64,000 bases of DNA from the NCBI RefSeq assembly GCF_009756665.1, contig NZ_CP037953.1, positions 3,968,001-4,032,000 on the forward strand. The letters run 5' to 3'. The stretch is from Permianibacter aggregans. Its GTDB lineage: Bacteria; Pseudomonadota; Gammaproteobacteria; Enterobacterales; Permianibacteraceae. Shown piece by piece: positions 1-7,029 of this stretch. A program made the translations under genes and the position numbers. Every line of letters begins with the position of its first letter. The stretch's first letter is position 1. The notes beneath the pieces were generated by a model. It ran no database searches and was not told where the DNA came from. It saw only the letters and a list, made by a program, of their open reading frames with translations.

Positions 1-805
1 CATCGGCGATATCACGCAAATAGACCGGCTTACCTTGAACCCGGGCGACAATGGTATTGGCCATTTCCTCAACAGAACGGTACTGGTTAATCGTGCGTAC
101 CAGCATCCGTTGCGCGCCTTCTTCCAGCCGGCCACCGCTTAGGTTGACGTTTTCGGCTTTCAGGTGTTGGGCAATTTGCTCGATGCTCAGATTCAGTTGC
201 GACAGCTTTTCCTGGTCAATGCTGATTTGCACTTCGTCCTCAAAACCGCCGCTGATTTTCACGGCGGCGACGCCTTCAACCGCCTCCAGTTGCTTTTTCA
301 CCTGCTCATCGGCAACGCGACGCAGCCAGGTTAACTGTTGCTCCCGCATTTTTGCGCTGGCATCAGTCGATACCGTTTGCGACAGCGACAGTCGCTGAAT
401 CGGGTCTAGCGATGGATTGAAGCGAAGCAGGCTAGGGCGTTCGATATCCAATGGCAGTTGCACGATATCGAGTTTTTCACGTACATCGATACCCGCCAGG
501 CCCATATCGGTGCCCCAGGCAAATTCCAGCAGTACATCCGATTGGCCGGCGCGGGAAATCGATTTGACGGTATGCACGTTTTTGATCACGCCAACGGCTT
601 CTTCGATCGGTTTCGAAATCAGGTTTTCCACTTCAGCCGGTGCTGAACCAGGATAGTTGGTGCGGATCGTGAGGGTTGGATAGGACAAATCGGGCAGCAG
701 CGTCAGGCCGAGACGATTCAGCAGCACCATGCCAAACACCAGCAAGGCCACGGTTGCCATCGAGACCGTAACCGGTCGGCGCATCGAGAGTTCGATTAAA
801 TTCAT
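1..805 (-). CDS. RND efflux transporter, N-terminal part (runs off window edge)
   Basis: This is an inner-membrane proton-driven resistance-nodulation-division pump subunit. The visible 268 residues start with MNLIELSMRRPVTV, a hydrophobic first membrane helix, then the AcrB-type porter domain with NYPGSAPAEVENLISKPIEE and an ISRAGQSD stretch, which are family hallmarks. The ATG at 803-805 (complement) is the first start after an 88-base gap from the adaptor gene, with an AAGACAAG purine stretch upstream. The C-terminal three quarters lie outside the window. The lipoprotein adaptor lies immediately upstream on the same strand, so the two form an efflux operon; any outer-membrane channel gene is not visible. 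Substrate cannot be read from this fragment. The N-terminal style suits the broad AcrB/MdtB/heavy-metal superfamily; I do not assign a subfamily. Confidence 0.93.
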   Translation of the reverse strand, partial: MNLIELSMRRPVTVSMATVALLVFGMVLLNRLGLTLLPDLSYPTLTIRTNYPGSAPAEVENLISKPIEEAVGVIKNVHTVKSISRAGQSDVLLEFAWGTDMGLAGIDVREKLDIVQLPLDIERPSLLRFNPSLDPIQRLSLSQTVSTDASAKMREQQLTWLRRVADEQVKKQLEAVEGVAAVKISGGFEDEVQISIDQEKLSQLNLSIEQIAQHLKAENVNLSGGRLEEGAQRMLVRTINQYRSVEEMANTIVARVQGKPVYLRDIAD

Positions 806-893
806 GTTCTTGTCTTCGTCTCGCAGATAGAAAATGCCTGCGCCCGAGTTTTCATCGTCTGAAAAAGTTCGGGCGTTCCGTTATCGCTGCTTA

Positions 894-1955
894 CTAGGGA
901 TTGGTGATGGCGACTTTGGCCTCGTGCTTGAGGCTATTTTGTCCGGTGGTCACGATGAGTTGTTGCTGATCGACACCGGCTAGAATCTCGGCGTGCTTGT
1001 CATCGACAAAACCCACTTCAACCGGTGTTCGGTAGGCGGTGTTGTCCTTGATGACAAACAGGCTGGTGCGGCCATCTTCATTGAGCACGGCTTCCTTGGC
1101 GACCAATATGGCATCCTGATGTTGTGCGTACGTAATGGCAACTCGGCCGAACATGCCGGGCTTCAGCAAATTCTCTTTATCGTTCACGGCCAGTGTGACT
1201 TTGAAGGTACCGGTTGCGGCATCGACGACCGGGCTGATGCGCAGGATGTTGGCCAGAAATACCTTGCCAGGGCGAGCATCGACGGCAACCATTGCCGGCA
1301 ATTGCAGTTTCAGTTTGGCAATATCGCGCTCTGGCACATGGACGACCGCGAGCAGCGGATCAAAGTCGGTGATTTCGTAAACGGGCTGATGCAACGCAAC
1401 CATGTTGCCGACTTTGACCATACGTTTGGAAATAACGCCGCCAATCGGTGCTCGCACGGTGGCGTTGGTCAGATCCAGTTTGACCAATTCATAAGCAGCC
1501 TTTTGCGCTTCATAATCAAACTTCAGCTTGTCGTAGACATCGGAGGAAATCAGGCTTTTCGCGAACAACTGACGGGTGCGCTCCAAGTCGGATTCCAGCT
1601 TTTTCAGGTTGATTTCCGCGCGCTCTTTTTCCAGCTGCAATTTTTCGGTGTCAAGCTGCACCAGCGGATCGCCGGCTTTGACTTTCTGGCCTTCTTCGGC
1701 GAAAAGCTGCATCGCGACACCGCTGACTTTGGCGACGACTACCGCATGCTCTTCGGCTTCCAGTGTGCTGGTACTGGTCAACGTGGCGGCGATATCGCCA
1801 CGCAAAGCGGGCTTGACTTCAACCGGCAGCGACACCACCTCTTTTTTCTCTTCTTCTTTCTTGGGTTCGTCGGAGTTGGCGTCATTGGTGCAAGCTGAAA
1901 CAACCAGCAGGGCGCTGGCCATCAACAGGAGAATACTGGCGCGATTAGGCATCAT
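894..1955 (-). CDS. RND efflux periplasmic adaptor lipoprotein (HlyD/MFP family)
   Basis: This membrane fusion protein would link the downstream RND pump to an outer-membrane channel. From the chosen start (MMPNRAS) it is 353 residues: a signal peptide with lipobox LVVSAC (lipidated Cys, followed by Thr, which favours outer-leaflet sorting), a charged linker rich in EK, then the barrel-sandwich (lipoyl) halves around VVVAKVSGVAMQLFAEEGQKV and VRAPIGGVISKRMV separated by a coiled-coil hairpin (KERAEINLKKLESDLERTRQ), and beta-barrel/membrane-proximal domains. An in-frame start 21 codons upstream exists but would bury the signal peptide; AGGA sits five bases before the chosen ATG. It lies 88 bases upstream of the pump gene on the same strand. 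Confidence 0.92.
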   Translation of the reverse strand: MMPNRASILLLMASALLVVSACTNDANSDEPKKEEEKKEVVSLPVEVKPALRGDIAATLTSTSTLEAEEHAVVVAKVSGVAMQLFAEEGQKVKAGDPLVQLDTEKLQLEKERAEINLKKLESDLERTRQLFAKSLISSDVYDKLKFDYEAQKAAYELVKLDLTNATVRAPIGGVISKRMVKVGNMVALHQPVYEITDFDPLLAVVHVPERDIAKLKLQLPAMVAVDARPGKVFLANILRISPVVDAATGTFKVTLAVNDKENLLKPGMFGRVAITYAQHQDAILVAKEAVLNEDGRTSLFVIKDNTAYRTPVEVGFVDDKHAEILAGVDQQQLIVTTGQNSLKHEAKVAITNP

Positions 1956-2123
1956 CGGGTTCCTGGGACGTGCGGATTTAAGTTTAGTATGACGGTGCAA
2001 AATGTGAATTCTGCACACAATCTGTAACGGTATATGACGGAACTAATCCGGTTTTGGTTTAGTTTGTGCAGAAAATAGGTCGTCAAGCTACAATGCGTGC
2101 CCGTTTTGGCTGGAACAAATACC

Positions 2124-2630
2124 ATGCACGCTGACGACTTGACCGCACTTGATATGTCCACTCCCGATAAAAAACGTTCCGCTTATCAGGAGTTGTTGAT
2201 GCAGGCCGAAGCCTTGTTTGCCGGCGAGCGCGACTGGCTGGCCAATGCCAGTCAATTCAGCGCGTTGATTGGGCAACAGCTGCCGGACTTGAATTGGGCG
2301 GGCTTTTATCTGAATAAAGCTGGCGAGCTGGTACTGGGGCCATTCCAGGGCAAGGTTGCCTGTGTGCGCATTCCGTTCGACAAAGGCGTTTGTGGCGCCT
2401 GTGCCCGCAGCCGCGAAATTCAGGTGATTGAAGACGTGCACCAGTTTCCGGGACATATCGCCTGTGACGGCGCCTCGAATGCCGAGCTGGTATTGCCGGT
2501 GATGGTCAATGGCGAGTTGTGGGGCGTGTTCGATATCGATAGCCCGCGGCACGGACGTTTTGACCAGATTGATGCCGAAGGCGTTAATCGCTGTCTCGAC
2601 GTGTTTATTCGCGCCAGCGATTTTTCCTGA
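2124..2630 (+). CDS. msrC: Free methionine-(R)-sulfoxide reductase (GAF domain)
   Basis: This cytosolic GAF-domain enzyme reduces free L-methionine-(R)-sulfoxide, a repair step after oxidative damage. About 168 residues, the usual family size. The signature block NWAGFYL, then GPFQGKVACVRIPFDKGVCG and the later HIACDGASNAELVLPV carries the three conserved cysteines used for catalysis and disulfide recycling, and the ending GVFDIDSP is typical. A GTG start 27 bases upstream is also open; I prefer the ATG at 2124, but ribosome-binding signals are weak for both, so the start is uncertain. It is divergent from the efflux adaptor and convergent with kynA; no operon partner is visible. Confidence 0.9.
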   Translation: MHADDLTALDMSTPDKKRSAYQELLMQAEALFAGERDWLANASQFSALIGQQLPDLNWAGFYLNKAGELVLGPFQGKVACVRIPFDKGVCGACARSREIQVIEDVHQFPGHIACDGASNAELVLPVMVNGELWGVFDIDSPRHGRFDQIDAEGVNRCLDVFIRASDFS

Positions 2631-2647
2631 GTATTGTTTCGGGTTTC

Positions 2648-2667
2648 GAGGTCGGCTAACCGGCCTC
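2648..2667. terminator. Hairpin between convergent msrC and kynA
   Basis: An 8-bp stem GAGGTCGG/CCGGCCTC (one G-T pair) with a 4-base loop CTAA sits in the 40-base gap between two converging stop codons. There is no clear T-run on either strand, so it may act as a weak or Rho-assisted terminator. Confidence 0.4.
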
Positions 2668-2670
2668 TAC

Positions 2671-3762
2671 TTACCGGTTGGCATTGAAATCCAGAGCGGC
2701 TTTCAGTGACTGCGGCAAGGCCGGTAAGGCTGAGCGCGGCAGCAGGAATGTTGACAATAGGCTCAAGTCGCGGAAGAAGCGATTGTTCTCGGTGGTCTGT
2801 TTCAAGTAATCGCTGCCGGATGAGCCGCCAGTGCCGATCTTGGCACCAATCATCCGCTGCACCATCATCACATGGCGATAACGCCACATCGTGAAGTTCT
2901 CATCAAGCTGTACCAGCGCCGTCAACAGTCGGAACGGTTGGTGCAGGATTGGCTCATCCCGATACAGGTTGATAAATACCGAAGCGAGCAGGGCGCGCTG
3001 ACTGAAACGAAAGCGGCCGGATTGGCGCAGCTCCTCATAGCGCTCGCTGTCCAGCAGACAATTGAAGGTTTCTCCAATATTGCCAACCTCGCGTAACTGG
3101 AAGTCACGTTCCTGCTGACTCAGGTTCGGATGATTGGCGACGATATGCCGCTCTTGCTCCAGCATTTCATCAATGGCTTTGCGGTAAGCCTGCCAGAAAT
3201 CGAATTCGGTGGTGCTGATAAACGGTATCCGGGCCAGCCAGGCTTCGACATGGTCGTGCAGGTTTGGCAGCGTTTCCAGGTTGATCAGATGATTGCGGTC
3301 ATGCTCGTTCAAGCGCGAATAAAAACTCTGCTGGTCGAAGTTGATGCGTTGATTGGCGCGCAAGCCCAGCCGGATCTCGATTTCCTTGAACTGAATGCTT
3401 TGGAATCCCGAAGCGGGAATCAAGTAATCGCGGAAGTCGAGGAAATCCAGTGGTGTCATCGTCTCCAGCACACTCAGTTGCTGGATCATCACGGTTTGAA
3501 TCTGATGGATGCGCTCCAGTCGGGCGATGACGGCGCCGAGTTCCCGCTCATTGATTTTGGTCTGCGACATGACCAGGTCGACGTCGCGCAGCTCGTGCAG
3601 AATCTGTTTGAACCAGAGTTCATAAGCCTGGTGCACGATGATGAAAAGCAACTCATCGTGCGCTTCGACACCGTAATCCGGGCTCACGGGCTGCTGGGCG
3701 CCGAGCAATTTATCGAGGTGCAGGTATTCGCCGTAATAACAGGGCTTCAGATTCTTTTGCAT
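2671..3762 (-). CDS. kynA: Tryptophan 2,3-dioxygenase
   Basis: This heme enzyme opens the indole ring of L-tryptophan to N-formylkynurenine, the first step of the kynurenine pathway. The 363 residues begin with YYGEYLHLDKLLGAQ and DELLFIIVHQAYELWFKQIL, the substrate-pocket helices with the conserved His and the FxxYxLWFKQ pattern, include the FQLREVGNIGE region, and end with RYRHVMMVQRMIGAKIGTGG and GSSGSDYLKQT, the heme/substrate loop. It is longer than the roughly 280-300 residue Xanthomonas/Cupriavidus enzymes; extra length is spread through the middle and C-terminus (for example the LPRSALPALPQSLKAAL tail). No kynurenine formamidase or kynureninase gene is nearby, so the rest of the pathway must lie elsewhere. 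Start is the ATG giving MQKNLKPCYYGEYL. Confidence 0.96.
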   Translation of the reverse strand: MQKNLKPCYYGEYLHLDKLLGAQQPVSPDYGVEAHDELLFIIVHQAYELWFKQILHELRDVDLVMSQTKINERELGAVIARLERIHQIQTVMIQQLSVLETMTPLDFLDFRDYLIPASGFQSIQFKEIEIRLGLRANQRINFDQQSFYSRLNEHDRNHLINLETLPNLHDHVEAWLARIPFISTTEFDFWQAYRKAIDEMLEQERHIVANHPNLSQQERDFQLREVGNIGETFNCLLDSERYEELRQSGRFRFSQRALLASVFINLYRDEPILHQPFRLLTALVQLDENFTMWRYRHVMMVQRMIGAKIGTGGSSGSDYLKQTTENNRFFRDLSLLSTFLLPRSALPALPQSLKAALDFNANR

Positions 3763-3787
3763 GAGCGTGGTTACCGAAATCAGAAGG

Positions 3788-3808
3788 GGCGGGCTAACTC
3801 AGCCCGCC
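3788..3808 (-). terminator. GC-rich hairpin between the phosphatase gene and kynA
   Basis: GGCGGGCT/AGCCCGCC form a perfect 8-bp stem with a 5-base loop, read on the minus strand 67 bases after the phosphatase stop and 26 bases before the kynA start. A T-run is lacking (CCTTCTGATTT follows), so it is either a weak terminator or a leader structure of kynA mRNA. Confidence 0.4.
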
Positions 3809-3874
3809 GCCTTGAATAGATCATTTTTATTGGCATCGTGAAAAATTATAACGCAGCGCTGAGCTCAGCAAGGT

Positions 3875-4420
3875 CTATTCGCCGAACCGCGATTTTTGAA
3901 CGGTCGCGCTGCCGCCCTGAATTTTCACCTTATATAGGTCACCATAAAGGCTTTCGTCGAATTCGCTGGCGGACTCGGCGATACCGGCCGCGCGCAGCAT
4001 TTCCGGCAGAGTATTGGAGTGGCCAACCACCAGAATCGGGCCGGGCTGGCCGGACTGCAGCCACTGTTGCACGAACGCCACCGATTCCCGCGCGTCGTAC
4101 TGCTGCACCGGCAGTAATTTCTGAGTGGCGGTTGGGGTAGCGGTCAGGCGTGTGCGTTGATACGCCGTCGCATAAACGGCTTGTAGCGGCACATCACGCA
4201 ATAATGTCGCCAACGCCTCGGCACGACGCTGACCCGTTTCAGTCAGACCCGGATCGCGTTCGCCCGGTGTCTGCATTTTCTCGGCATGGCGGACAAAATA
4301 GATTTCCTGAGTCTGTGCTTTATTATCAGCCATTACTGGTGTTCCAATGAATAAAAGCGTCAGAATGAGCCGTAGTCCCTTTGTCCAAAGGCAGGCTTTA
4401 CTTATATAATCGCGTCTCAT
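3875..4420 (-). CDS. Exported histidine phosphatase family protein
   Basis: A phosphoglycerate-mutase-like (histidine acid phosphatase) protein of about 181 residues. After the chosen ATG (MRRDYISKAC) comes a hydrophobic stretch LRLILTLLFIGTPVMA that looks like a signal peptide with cleavage after VMA. The catalytic RHAEK motif follows in IYFVRHAEKMQ, with the second-half YQRTRLTATPTA and the VVGHSNTLPEML block containing the second catalytic His. The open frame extends 30 codons further upstream, but that would hide the signal sequence. The substrate is not deducible; relatives include SixA-like and broad periplasmic phosphatases. It is divergent from the sugar transferase gene. Confidence 0.85.
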   Translation of the reverse strand: MRRDYISKACLWTKGLRLILTLLFIGTPVMADNKAQTQEIYFVRHAEKMQTPGERDPGLTETGQRRAEALATLLRDVPLQAVYATAYQRTRLTATPTATQKLLPVQQYDARESVAFVQQWLQSGQPGPILVVGHSNTLPEMLRAAGIAESASEFDESLYGDLYKVKIQGGSATVQKSRFGE

Positions 4421-4493
4421 GTTCGTCACAGTATAGCCGTGGCCACGGGAACAGGCCGGTTGTCGGTCTCCAAAGACTTTCAGGACTAAGGGA

Positions 4494-5888
4494 ATGGTTC
4501 GCATTTTCAAACACTATATTCCACGTTCGTTGTTTGTATTGGCATTCGTGGAATTCGCGTTGCTGATGCTGTCATTCCACGCTGGTGTGTTGATTCGCTT
4601 CGATGGCAATCCCGAAGTCAGCACCCATCTGACCAATATTCCTCTTGAGTACAAATCAGGCAGTTTTGCCCTGATCTGCGCGCTATTGTTGGTCGCGATG
4701 GGGCTGTATCAGCGCCAGCAGCGGGCCGATTATCGCACGGTTGCGATTCGCCTGATCTGGAGTTTTCTGATCGCGTTACCGGTGCTATTGACGGCGTTCT
4801 ATCTGGTGCCCGATCTGTACGTTGGCCGTGGCGCCTTTGCCTGGAGCCTTGGCGTCGCGTTTCTGGCGTTGTTGATCAGCCGCTTCGTTTACCTGCAATT
4901 CACTAACACGGCGCTGTTGTCTCGTCGAGTGCTGATCGTCGGCACCGGCAAAGCGGCGCAGACCCTTGAACAACTAAAACGTCGTAGTGACTGGCAGGGT
5001 GTTTCCCTGATCGGCTTCTTGCATCTGCGTGGTGACCACGACGAAATCGATAGCAGCAAAGTCATTCGCTCTGAAAAAGCGCTGCTCGATATCTGCGCGG
5101 AGTTCGGCGCCGACGAGGTAGTCGTTGCGGTCGAGGAAAACCGTAAAAATTATCCGATTGAAGAAATCATTGAGTGCAAGTTGCACGGCGTACAGGTCAC
5201 TGAACTGTCGACCTTTTACGAGCAGCGCACCGGCCGTATTCATCTCGATGCCTGGTCGCCGCACCGGATGATTTTTATCGAAGGCTTCGATGCCAGCTTT
5301 TCCCGGGTTGCCGTCAAGCGCTTGTTTGATCTTTGTGTTTCGTTGTTCGGCTTGATTCTGGCAGCACCATTGATGCTGGTAACGATGCTGGCGATCAAAC
5401 TGGAAAGTGCGAAAGATCCGATCATCTACAAACAGGTGCGGGTAGGGCAGCATGGTCATGTGTTCTCGATTCTGAAATTCCGCTCCATGGTGACCAATGC
5501 CGAGCAAAACGGTGCGGTTTGGGCCTCGAAGAACGATCCACGGGTGACCAAGGTTGGTGCCTTTATCCGCAAGACCCGCTTGGATGAGCTGCCGCAGTTA
5601 TGGAACGTATTCGTTGGCGACATGAGCTTTGTTGGTCCGCGTCCCGAGCGACCGGTATTCGTTGACCAACTGACCCAAAAAATTCCGTTTTACGCGATGC
5701 GCCACAGGGTTAAGCCTGGTATTACCGGCTGGGCCCAGGTCAATTACCCATACGGCGATTCCGAAGCCGATACCCGCGAAAAACTGCAATACGATTTGTA
5801 TTACATCAAGAACTACAGTCTGTTTCTCGATCTCACCATTCTATTTCAAACCGCGGAGGTGGTTTTGTGGCGCAAAGGATCGCGCTGA
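4494..5888 (+). CDS. Polyprenyl-phosphate sugar transferase, exosortase (PEP-CTERM)-locus type
   Basis: A membrane glycosyl-1-phosphate transferase that would load the first sugar onto undecaprenyl phosphate for exopolysaccharide synthesis. The 464 residues hold four to five N-terminal membrane helices (residues about 8-130), a cytosolic nucleotide-binding-like region (RVLIVGTGKAAQTLEQLKRR), one more membrane segment (LFDLCVSLFGLILAAPLML), and the catalytic C-terminal bacterial sugar transferase domain with VGQHGHVFSILKFRSM, TRLDELPQLWNVFVGDMS and FVGPRPERP. Overall length and architecture fit the EpsB-type transferase of XrtA/PEP-CTERM clusters, and the next gene is the matching ATPase type. 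RBS TAAGGGA precedes the ATG. Sugar specificity cannot be read. Confidence 0.88.
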   Translation: MVRIFKHYIPRSLFVLAFVEFALLMLSFHAGVLIRFDGNPEVSTHLTNIPLEYKSGSFALICALLLVAMGLYQRQQRADYRTVAIRLIWSFLIALPVLLTAFYLVPDLYVGRGAFAWSLGVAFLALLISRFVYLQFTNTALLSRRVLIVGTGKAAQTLEQLKRRSDWQGVSLIGFLHLRGDHDEIDSSKVIRSEKALLDICAEFGADEVVVAVEENRKNYPIEEIIECKLHGVQVTELSTFYEQRTGRIHLDAWSPHRMIFIEGFDASFSRVAVKRLFDLCVSLFGLILAAPLMLVTMLAIKLESAKDPIIYKQVRVGQHGHVFSILKFRSMVTNAEQNGAVWASKNDPRVTKVGAFIRKTRLDELPQLWNVFVGDMSFVGPRPERPVFVDQLTQKIPFYAMRHRVKPGITGWAQVNYPYGDSEADTREKLQYDLYYIKNYSLFLDLTILFQTAEVVLWRKGSR

Positions 5889-5915
5889 CACGCCCGGCAC
5901 AACAGGAGTCATGCC

Positions 5916-6956
5916 ATGTATGAGTCATATTACAAACTGAGCGGAAAGCCATTCCAGTTGGCACCCGATCCGTATTTCTTCTTCGGTAGCAGTACCCACA
6001 AGCGCGCACTGGCCTATTTGAAATATGGCGTTTCGCAAAGCGAAGGCTTCATCGTCGTTACCGGCGATGTTGGCACTGGCAAAAGCACCTTGGTGCGCAC
6101 GCTGTTCAATACACTGGAGCAGAAGAACGATTTGATCGCCGGGCAACTGGTCAACACCCAACTCGATTCCACCAACGTGTTACGCATGGTTGCTGCCACC
6201 TTTGGCCTGGCCCATCAAGCTGCCGACAAAACCAGCCTGCTGAAAAACATCGAAAACTTTCTGATGGCCCGCCAGCGCGAAAACAAGCGTTGTATGCTGG
6301 TTGTCGACGAAGCGCAGAACCTGCCAATGGAATCGCTGGAAGAACTGCGCATGCTGTCGAATCTGCATTTCAAAGGCAAAATCCTGCTGCAGGTGTTTTT
6401 GCTTGGCCAATCGGAGTTTCGCGACAACTTGCGTCATCCGAACCTGGAGCAAGTTCGTCAGCGGATTACCGCGTCCTATCACCTTGCGCATCTGGATGAA
6501 ACTGAAACTCAAGGCTACATCGAGCACCGCCTGAAAAAAGTCGATTGGCAGGAAGACCCGTTGTTCACTCGCGAGGCCTACCGGGCGATCTTCGAGTGCA
6601 CCCAAGGCGTGCCGCGCCGGATCAACACCCTATGCGATCGGCTGCTACTGTTCGGCTTTCTGGAAGAAAAACACACCATTGACGACGAAATTGTGCGCGT
6701 GGTGGCCGCCGAATTGAAAGCCGAGCTGATGGTGCCAGAAACCGAGCAACAACCCGTGCACAAAGGCGGCAATGGCGCCGACCGTCCTGCCGTTGTTGCC
6801 ATGAACGGTAACCTGGAGCAGCGAGTACAGTTTCTGGAGCAGGAGCTGGAAAGAATGCGCACACGTTTTGAGAAAGAGCGTGATTACATGCGAAAAATTG
6901 TCGCTATCAGCTTCAATTTTGATGAAGAGCACGAGTATCAGCATCGGATGAAGTAA
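5916..6956 (+). CDS. XrtA/PEP-CTERM-associated AAA ATPase (ExeA-like)
   Basis: A 346-residue AAA-type ATPase. It opens with MYESYYKLSGKPFQLAPDP and FFFGSSTHKRALAYLKYG, the start typical of ATPases encoded beside EpsB-type transferases in exosortase loci, and related to the GspA/ExeA family. Walker A is GDVGTGKST (about residues 49-57), Walker B LVVDEAQNLP, and an arginine-finger-like QRITASYHL follows. After about residue 270 comes a linker and a coiled-coil tail (LEQRVQFLEQELERMRTRFEKE). It begins 27 bases after the transferase stop, so the two are co-transcribed. The role in polysaccharide export or protein sorting is inferred from family context only. Confidence 0.86.
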   Translation: MYESYYKLSGKPFQLAPDPYFFFGSSTHKRALAYLKYGVSQSEGFIVVTGDVGTGKSTLVRTLFNTLEQKNDLIAGQLVNTQLDSTNVLRMVAATFGLAHQAADKTSLLKNIENFLMARQRENKRCMLVVDEAQNLPMESLEELRMLSNLHFKGKILLQVFLLGQSEFRDNLRHPNLEQVRQRITASYHLAHLDETETQGYIEHRLKKVDWQEDPLFTREAYRAIFECTQGVPRRINTLCDRLLLFGFLEEKHTIDDEIVRVVAAELKAELMVPETEQQPVHKGGNGADRPAVVAMNGNLEQRVQFLEQELERMRTRFEKERDYMRKIVAISFNFDEEHEYQHRMK

Positions 6957-6981
6957 TCAGGCCAAGGATTGCTTTTTAAAA

Positions 6982-7016
6982 AAAAAGAGCAGCTGAAAAA
7001 ATCAGCTGCTCTTTTT
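6982..7016. terminator. Bidirectional intrinsic terminator
   Basis: AAAAAGAGCAGCTGA and TCAGCTGCTCTTTTT form a perfect 15-bp stem with a 5-base A loop. It has a T-run on both strands and serves the ATPase gene (plus) and fadE (minus), which converge here. Confidence 0.93.
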
Positions 7017-7029
7017 CGTTGAGGCTTGG

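Noticed and set aside
993-1898. Long plus-strand open frame of 301 codons
   Set aside because: It is antisense to the efflux adaptor, whose lipobox, lipoyl and coiled-coil features are clear; the translation is His/Gln/Phe-rich with no family motif.
3130-3819. Plus-strand open frame of 229 codons
   Set aside because: It lies opposite tryptophan 2,3-dioxygenase and has no recognisable motif or ribosome site.
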